Positions 33,462 through 37,581 of a stretch of DNA of 37,581 nt are shown one piece after another (position 1 is the stretch's first letter; each line of letters starts with the position of its first letter). Position numbers and translations under genes: made by a program. A model generated the notes under the pieces. It saw only the letters and a list, made by a program, of their open reading frames with translations. It did no database searches and had not been told where the DNA came from. The DNA is taken from the NCBI GenBank assembly GCA_009835325.1, contig VXWP01000008.1:1-37581 (forward strand), given 5' to 3'. This DNA comes from Gemmatimonadota bacterium (lineage in GTDB: Bacteria > JAAXHH01).

Positions 33462-35179
33462 GCGATGTACATCTCGGTGTGCATGATGCCGATCCACGAG
33501 AACATCGCGTATCCGAACTTGTTGACTTCGAGCCCTTTCAGGTAGGGTTTCCGCAGGTCCACCGTCAGATTGTGGTACAGAAACGCGCCGCCCACGTCTT
33601 CCACGAGCAGCCGCTCCGCTTCACGGTACATGCTCATGCGTTTGTCGTGATCCATTTCATGCGCCGCCGCGTCGATCAGCCGGTCGAAGCCCTCGTTGCG
33701 CCAGTCCTGTCGCCCGAATCCTCTCGGCTGCGACCGCCAAACCATGCCGAGCAGGTTGTTCGGATCGGGATAGTCGGCATTGAATCCTCCCAGGCCCATG
33801 GGAATGTTCCATTCGTACATATTGTCCCGGTATACCTTGTCTTCCGATCCCCGCATGCGGAGTCTCAGGCCCAGCGCATTTCCGAGCATCGCCTGTATGG
33901 CCTGGGCGGTGTAACTGATCTGGGGGTTGGTCTTGCCGATCCAGAAATCGATCGTTGGAAAACCCTTGCCGCCCGGAAATCCCGCTTCGGCCATCAGGTC
34001 CCTGGCACGGTCCGGATCGTAGGCCTGGACGGACTGTGTGGACGCGTCCGCACTTCCGGGAAACTTGGGCGGGAGCATGGAGTAGGCAGGCACGCCCGTG
34101 TTGCGCAGGACGACGTTGCACAACACCTCGCGGTCGATGGCGTGGCTGATCGCGCTCCGCACGCGGACATCGTCGAAGGGCGGCTCGCGGGTCTTGAAGA
34201 AGAGGTACCAGGTCTCAGGAAAGGCGTAGTACGACAGCTCGGATTTCAGGGTCGGGTGGTTTTCGATGAAGGGCAGGTCGGTCAACAGGACCCTGAGATA
34301 GTCGATCTCGTCGTTCTCGTACGGCGGGGTGCCCGGGTGTCCCGTGGTGAAGATCTGGACGATCTTCTCGAGAAACCCTTTGTGGGGACCGGTATAGTAG
34401 GGATTGAGGGTCAGCGTGGCCTGCCTGCCCTTCTGCCATTCGGAGAGGGTGTAGCTCGCGTTGGCTACCAGGTTACCCGCCTCGCTCCATCGTACCCCGT
34501 GCTTTTCGACCTGCCACCGGGGTACCGGTCCCGATCCGGTGAACGCCACGATGAAGGGCAGATAGGGACAGGGCTTCTCCGTTTCGATCTCCAGCGTGAA
34601 GTCGTCCAGGGCCCGCACGCCCACGGTCGAAGGGTCGGTCACACTGCCCTGGTTGAACGGACGGGCACCCTTGATTTCGTAGTAGAAGAAGGCATAGGGA
34701 CTCGCTACGGCCGGATCGAGGAATCGCTTGTAGGTGTATTCGAAGTCGTGTGCCGTGACCGTGCGGCCATCGCTCCACTTCCCGTCGGGACGGAGTTTGA
34801 ACGTCCAGCGCAGCCCGTCGGCCGACTGTTCCCACGAGGAAGCCGCGGCCCCGACAAGCTCCAGGTTCTTGTCGAGCATGACCAGGCGTTCGAACAGGGT
34901 TAGCGCCCCCTGGCCCTCGTATATGTTGATGCTGACGTCGAAGGTCAGCGGTTCTACGAGCGTATAGCGGAACACCTGCTGTTCCAGGGGCGCCGCGTCC
35001 GGCGGCATCTCCTTTCCGATGGAGTTGACCACGGGGACGGCGCCTGTCAATACGGCGGCCGGCAGGAAGCAGCAGATGAACCCGGCAAGGCAGGCCGCGG
35101 CGGCGACGAGACGTCCCCGCGCGCACAGGGTCCGCACGCGCACGCTTGCGGACCGGACCGGTCGTGTCCCCTTCTTCAT
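33452..35179 (-). CDS. ABC transporter substrate-binding protein, family 5 (oligopeptide type)
   Basis: A periplasmic solute-binding protein of about 575 residues. An Arg-rich start is followed by a long hydrophobic export segment ('LVAAAACLAGFICCFLPAAV'). The family signature 'LRWTFKLRPDGKWSDGRTVT' then 'AHDFEYTYKRFLDP' is close to OppA/DppA. 'VRSAISHAIDREVL' and 'DPDRARDLMAEAGFPGG' are further family landmarks. I start at ATG 35179; an ATG at 35206 has no ribosome site. A consensus promoter sits about 70 bases upstream. No permease or ATPase gene of the transporter is present on either side, so its membrane partners are elsewhere or the protein works alone. It may bind peptides or other oligomeric ligands, and the downstream M14 peptidase fits peptide use. 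Confidence 0.92.
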   Translation of the reverse strand: MKKGTRPVRSASVRVRTLCARGRLVAAAACLAGFICCFLPAAVLTGAVPVVNSIGKEMPPDAAPLEQQVFRYTLVEPLTFDVSINIYEGQGALTLFERLVMLDKNLELVGAAASSWEQSADGLRWTFKLRPDGKWSDGRTVTAHDFEYTYKRFLDPAVASPYAFFYYEIKGARPFNQGSVTDPSTVGVRALDDFTLEIETEKPCPYLPFIVAFTGSGPVPRWQVEKHGVRWSEAGNLVANASYTLSEWQKGRQATLTLNPYYTGPHKGFLEKIVQIFTTGHPGTPPYENDEIDYLRVLLTDLPFIENHPTLKSELSYYAFPETWYLFFKTREPPFDDVRVRSAISHAIDREVLCNVVLRNTGVPAYSMLPPKFPGSADASTQSVQAYDPDRARDLMAEAGFPGGKGFPTIDFWIGKTNPQISYTAQAIQAMLGNALGLRLRMRGSEDKVYRDNMYEWNIPMGLGGFNADYPDPNNLLGMVWRSQPRGFGRQDWRNEGFDRLIDAAAHEMDHDKRMSMYREAERLLVEDVGGAFLYHNLTVDLRKPYLKGLEVNKFGYAMFSWIGIMHTEMYIARH

Positions 35180-35247
35180 ACCTGTTCCCGTGGCTGTCGT
35201 GTGCATGATGGAATCGACGCGGATCGCGATATTCCGGCAGACTAAAG

Positions 35248-35276
35248 ACTATACAATACGGATGATGGCGTGTCAA
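35248..35276 (-). promoter_or_regulatory. Consensus promoter for the substrate-binding-protein operon
   Basis: On the minus strand a perfect TTGACA (35271-35276) and TATAGT (35248-35253) are 17 bases apart. The start point would be near 35241, about 60 bases before the ATG at 35179. This separates the oligopeptide-binding-protein/PhyH/M14/Ldh run from bioY upstream. Confidence 0.7.
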
Positions 35277-35339
35277 CAGCAGGCTACGGTGTCCGGTGCG
35301 TACAGACAAGCGCGTTCGTTGTCGGATTTGTTGGAAGAC

Positions 35340-35891
35340 TCACGGGCTTTCCAGCCGGACATACTTCGACAGCGTCCGGGCGACGGACACCGCAAGGACG
35401 AGCTTGACCAGGCCGAAGGGGAGGAAGGGGATCAGGCCGACGGCCAGCGTGGCGGACCAGGTGGTCTCCACGCCCGCGTAGAAGTTGAAATAGGCGTACA
35501 GGTACGAAAGACCGCAACCGAAGATGGCGACATGGCCGAGCAGCATACCGGCGACGAGATGGGGGATGCTGCTCCGGGAGAAACGGTCCAGGTAACTTCC
35601 GGTCAGGAAGGCGCAAAGAACGAACCCCACGAGGTAGCCGAAGGTGGGCGAGAGCACGACCGCCGGACCGGTCATGCCGCCGGCAAATACAGGGATGCCG
35701 GCCAGGCCGAGGCATACGTAGACGGCCTGGCTGCCGGCGCCCCAGCGGCCGCCCAGCACGGCGCCGGAAAGCAGGACGAAGAAGGTCTGCATCGTGATCG
35801 GCACGGGGCCGATCGGTATGTTGATATAGGCGCTCACCGCCGTCAGTGCCGCCATCAGGGAGGCCGTGGCCAATCGTACGTTCCTGGACAA
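35340..35891 (-). CDS. bioY: Biotin transporter BioY (S component)
   Basis: A 183-residue integral membrane protein with six predicted transmembrane helices and the BioY landmarks: 'INIPIGPVPITMQTFFVLL' near the N-terminus, then 'GAVLGGRWGAGSQAVYVCLG', 'GLAGIPVFAGG' and 'SPTFGYLVGFVL'. BioY captures biotin, either alone or with an ECF energising module; no EcfA or EcfT genes are nearby. The start is TTG at 35891, supported by AGGAAG a few bases upstream. A strong promoter lies in the divergent region. Presence of BioY suggests the cell can import biotin and may not make it, but no biotin-synthesis gene can be checked here. Confidence 0.93.
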   Translation of the reverse strand: MSRNVRLATASLMAALTAVSAYINIPIGPVPITMQTFFVLLSGAVLGGRWGAGSQAVYVCLGLAGIPVFAGGMTGPAVVLSPTFGYLVGFVLCAFLTGSYLDRFSRSSIPHLVAGMLLGHVAIFGCGLSYLYAYFNFYAGVETTWSATLAVGLIPFLPFGLVKLVLAVSVARTLSKYVRLESP

Positions 35892-35978
35892 AGTGATTCT
35901 TCCTGTCGTTCCGGCCGAACCGGGTTACGTTCGCATGCTCTTGGGGTGGCTGCTTTGCCTTGCTACCTCACGCAGGTT

Positions 35979-36006
35979 CATATACATTGGCGGGCGATTC
36001 TGTCAA
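35979..36006 (-). promoter_or_regulatory. Predicted promoter for bioY
   Basis: A perfect TTGACA (36001-36006) and TATATG (35979-35984) lie 16 bases apart on the minus strand. The transcript would carry a leader of about 80 bases, including the short palindrome GTTCGGCCGGAAC. I recognise no known riboswitch or BirA/BioR operator in it. The same 147-base region must also express the divergent TIM-barrel gene, whose AAAAGGAG ribosome site is at 36024-36031. Confidence 0.55.
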
Positions 36007-36038
36007 CGACGTTTTCAAAATGCAAAAGGAGTGTCGCG

Positions 36039-36905
36039 ATGAGAGTGGGGATTCGCACTACGGGGCGTTTGAACGCCATGCCCTTCGAAGAGGTGTGCGC
36101 GTGGATGGCCGAAAAGGGGTTCGATACGATCGACGTGTCCCGGATCGACGGCGACATGGTCCGGACCGCCGAAGCGCACGGCGTGGCGATCGGCCAGGTG
36201 GACCTCGTCGCGGGCACGGAACTGCTGAGCGAAGACGCCGGTCAACGGGCGCAGGCGCTCGACGCATCCAGGGAGTCCATACAGCGTGCGGTAGACCACG
36301 GCGTTGCCAACCTGTTCTACGTCGCGCCGGCGCCAGTGGATCCCGCCCAGGGCCGCGAGGCGACCTTCCAGCAGTGGAAGCGTACAATGCCCGACATCGT
36401 AGACTTCGCCGAGTCCCGCGGGGCGACCATCGCCCTCGAAGGCTGGCCCGGGGGGTCGACCCACCATGAGCGGATCGGCGCCACGCCCGAGATGCTGCGG
36501 GCCATGTTCGAGGCCTGCCCCTCTCCCGCCTTCGGCATCAACTACGATCCCTCGCACCTGATCCGGCTGGGCGTCGATCCGATGCGCTTTCTGAAGGAGT
36601 TCGGCCATCGCGCCCACCACGTGCACGCCAAGGACACCGTGTTCGACGAGGAAGCGCTATATCTTTACGGAAGAATCAAACCTTCCTTCGATTCACCGAT
36701 GGCCTTCGGCGAGGGCTGCTGGCGGTATTGCATCCCCGGCGAGGGCCTGGCCGACTGGGCGCTCATCGTGAAACAGCTCGAGGATTTCGGCTACGACGGC
36801 ATTCTGAGCATCGAGCACGAGGACGGGCGGTACTGTGGTTCGTGGGAACTGGAAGAAGAAGGTTTCGTCCGGGCACGGGCGCACCTGAAACGATACATGC
36901 TGTAG
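36039..36905 (+). CDS. Sugar phosphate isomerase/epimerase-like TIM barrel (xylose isomerase-like/AP endonuclease 2 superfamily)
   Basis: A 288-residue TIM barrel. The family's metal-site strands are visible: 'ATIALEGWPGG' (Glu), 'FGINYDPSHLIRLG' (Asp/His), 'HHVHAKDTVF' (His-x-His-x-x-Asp) and 'ILSIEHED' (Glu). A strong AAAAGGAG at 36024-36031 fixes the ATG at 36039; the in-frame open stretch upstream runs antisense through bioY and is not coding. Such enzymes isomerise or epimerise sugars and keto-sugars, or act on inositol derivatives (IolE/IolI-like). It ends within a tandem duplication and converges with the peroxiredoxin gene. It is alone on its strand here, so no pathway can be assigned. 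Confidence 0.9.
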   Translation: MRVGIRTTGRLNAMPFEEVCAWMAEKGFDTIDVSRIDGDMVRTAEAHGVAIGQVDLVAGTELLSEDAGQRAQALDASRESIQRAVDHGVANLFYVAPAPVDPAQGREATFQQWKRTMPDIVDFAESRGATIALEGWPGGSTHHERIGATPEMLRAMFEACPSPAFGINYDPSHLIRLGVDPMRFLKEFGHRAHHVHAKDTVFDEEALYLYGRIKPSFDSPMAFGEGCWRYCIPGEGLADWALIVKQLEDFGYDGILSIEHEDGRYCGSWELEEEGFVRARAHLKRYML

Positions 36906-36942
36906 CGCCCCTCAGCCGGAGTGTAGCGCCCCTCAGCCGGAC
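36901..36942. repeat. Near-perfect 21-base tandem duplication between convergent genes
   Basis: Units 36901-36921 and 36922-36942 differ only at the last base (unit begins TGTAGCGCCCCTCAGCC). The first unit contains the stop of the TIM-barrel gene (36903-36905) and the second contains the stop of the peroxiredoxin gene (36933-36935, minus strand). The whole gap between the two convergent genes is made of this duplication. Confidence 0.95.
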
Positions 36943-37391
36943 ACTTCGTCCAGTACCTTCTCGACGTGGCCGTCCACCTTGACGTTGCGGAAGATCCTGG
37001 AAATCCGGCCGTCCCCGTCGATGACGAAGGTCGACCGCTCGATCCCCATGTACTTCCGGCCGTAATTCGTCTTCTCCTTGTACACGCCGTACGCCGTGGA
37101 TACGGAGGTGTCCGGGTCGCTCAACAACGGGAAGGGCAGGTCGTACTTCGTTGCGAACTTCTCGTGGGAAGGTATATCGTCACAGCTGACGCCGTAGACC
37201 TGCACATCCTGACCCTGAAACGTCGTGTAGTGGTCCCTGAAGGCGCAGGACTCCCGGGTGCAGCCGGGCGTGTCGTCCTTCGGGTAGAAATACAGTACTA
37301 CCGTCTTGCCCTTCAGATCCTTGAGCGAAACAGGTCCGCCCTTGTCGGCTTCCATGGTGAAGTCGGGTGCTTGATCGCCTGCCTGCAGCAT
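36933..37391 (-). CDS. bcp: Thioredoxin-dependent peroxiredoxin (Bcp/PrxQ)
   Basis: A 152-residue atypical 2-Cys peroxiredoxin, normal length for Bcp. The peroxidatic Cys is C44 in 'DTPGCTRESCAFRD', with the probable resolving Cys five residues later (C49), the classic PrxQ arrangement. N-terminal 'GDQAPDFTMEADKGGPVSL' and late 'RSTFVIDGDGRI' complete the thioredoxin-fold pattern. AAAGGA is suitably spaced before ATG 37391. No export signal is present, so it acts in the cytoplasm, reducing hydroperoxides with thioredoxin. An incomplete gene ends 17 bases upstream on the same strand, so it is probably the downstream gene of an operon. Confidence 0.96.
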   Translation of the reverse strand: MLQAGDQAPDFTMEADKGGPVSLKDLKGKTVVLYFYPKDDTPGCTRESCAFRDHYTTFQGQDVQVYGVSCDDIPSHEKFATKYDLPFPLLSDPDTSVSTAYGVYKEKTNYGRKYMGIERSTFVIDGDGRISRIFRNVKVDGHVEKVLDEVSG

Positions 37392-37408
37392 AGTGGTTTC
37401 CTTTCTAT

Positions 37409-37581
37409 TCAGGGTTTCACGTACGCCCCGCGGTGAATCGCCCGACCCTCCGCGGTGTACTTCGTCTCGAAATTGGTCAGATCACGGCCTAGTTCCTTTA
37501 CACGTTCGGGGATCTCCCCCAGTGCGTCCAGTCGGTCCGACGCTTCAAGCAGGGCCTGGATCTCTTCGTAGTATTCGACGT
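37409..37581 (-). CDS. 3' end of an unidentified gene (truncated by the window edge)
   Basis: The last 56 codons of a minus-strand reading frame that enters from beyond the window. The translated end has a helical, charged character ('EEIQALLEASDRLDALGEIP', later 'VKELGRDLTNFETKY') and finishes 'IHRGAYVKP' before TGA at 37409-37411. I do not recognise the family. Codon use and the 17-base gap to the peroxiredoxin gene argue that it is a real gene. Confidence 0.55.
   Translation of the reverse strand, partial: VEYYEEIQALLEASDRLDALGEIPERVKELGRDLTNFETKYTAEGRAIHRGAYVKP

Noticed and set aside
32726-34903. Open plus-strand frame of about 725 codons
   Set aside because: It is antisense to the second PhyH gene and the substrate-binding-protein gene, both with intact motifs. 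Its translation is low-complexity and matches no family.
35892-36000. Possible riboswitch upstream of bioY
   Set aside because: I compared the leader by eye with TPP, cobalamin, SAM, glycine and fluoride riboswitch signatures and found no match.
35019-36038. Upstream in-frame extension of the TIM-barrel gene
   Set aside because: The extension crosses bioY antisense, while AAAAGGAG at 36024-36031 and a standard family N-terminus fix the start at 36039.
1-37581. CRISPR arrays, tRNA or rRNA genes, insertion sequences, prophage or restriction/defence genes
   Set aside because: No repeat-spacer pattern, tRNA-like cloverleaf, transposase, integrase or known defence domain was seen.

Overview
The window looks like a GC-rich chromosomal segment from a Gram-negative, probably uncultured and environmental bacterium. 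An outer-membrane lipoprotein efflux channel, an RND pump and a Tat-exported protein point to a double membrane. The mix of phytanoyl-CoA dioxygenases, Gfo/Idh/MocA dehydrogenases, an enolase-superfamily enzyme, an RraA-like protein, a LarA-like protein and an Ldh-family oxidoreductase resembles Latescibacterota, Poribacteria and related metagenomic lineages. That placement is inference only; there is no rRNA or other marker gene here.

Region 1 (about 68-12512) is the most unusual part. A tightly packed plus-strand operon encodes a tripartite RND exporter (outer-membrane lipoprotein, adaptor, permease). It continues with a GPP34(GOLPH3-like)-cytochrome P450 fusion, a methyltransferase carrying the hallmark blocks of sterol C-24 methyltransferases, and an exported TPR-like protein. 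Facing it on the minus strand are a Rieske non-heme oxygenase and a FAD-dependent oxidoreductase, each with its own plausible promoter. Together they could be a tailoring and transport module for a sterol-like or other polycyclic terpenoid lipid. No squalene or oxidosqualene cyclase lies in the window, so the substrate is unproven.

Region 2 (12574-21894, minus strand) is a seven-gene run: transglutaminase-like protein, NAD-dependent epimerase/dehydratase relative, DHDPS/NAL-family lyase, MLE-type enolase-superfamily enzyme, Gfo/Idh/MocA dehydrogenase, and hydantoinase/oxoprolinase A and B subunits. Overlaps and short gaps suggest co-transcription and a catabolic role on an unidentified small molecule, perhaps an amide, lactam or sugar acid.

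Region 3 (22042-27871) starts with a zinc alcohol dehydrogenase and a second Gfo/Idh/MocA dehydrogenase (overlapping pair). A LarA/DUF2088-like protein follows, divergent from a Tat-exported RraA-like protein, then a small predicted outer-membrane protein and an NTF2-like protein.

Region 4 (27912-35179, minus strand) holds an oligopeptide-type ABC substrate-binding protein, two adjacent phytanoyl-CoA dioxygenase-like enzymes, a large secreted M14 carboxypeptidase-like protein and an Ldh-family dehydrogenase. Region 5 (35340-37581) holds BioY, a divergent sugar-phosphate-isomerase-like TIM barrel, a Bcp/PrxQ peroxiredoxin and the 3' end of an unidentified gene.

No tRNA, rRNA, CRISPR array, insertion sequence or phage gene was recognised. 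Four short tandem duplications are present, three of them overlapping stop codons. Several genes appear to use TTG or GTG starts.
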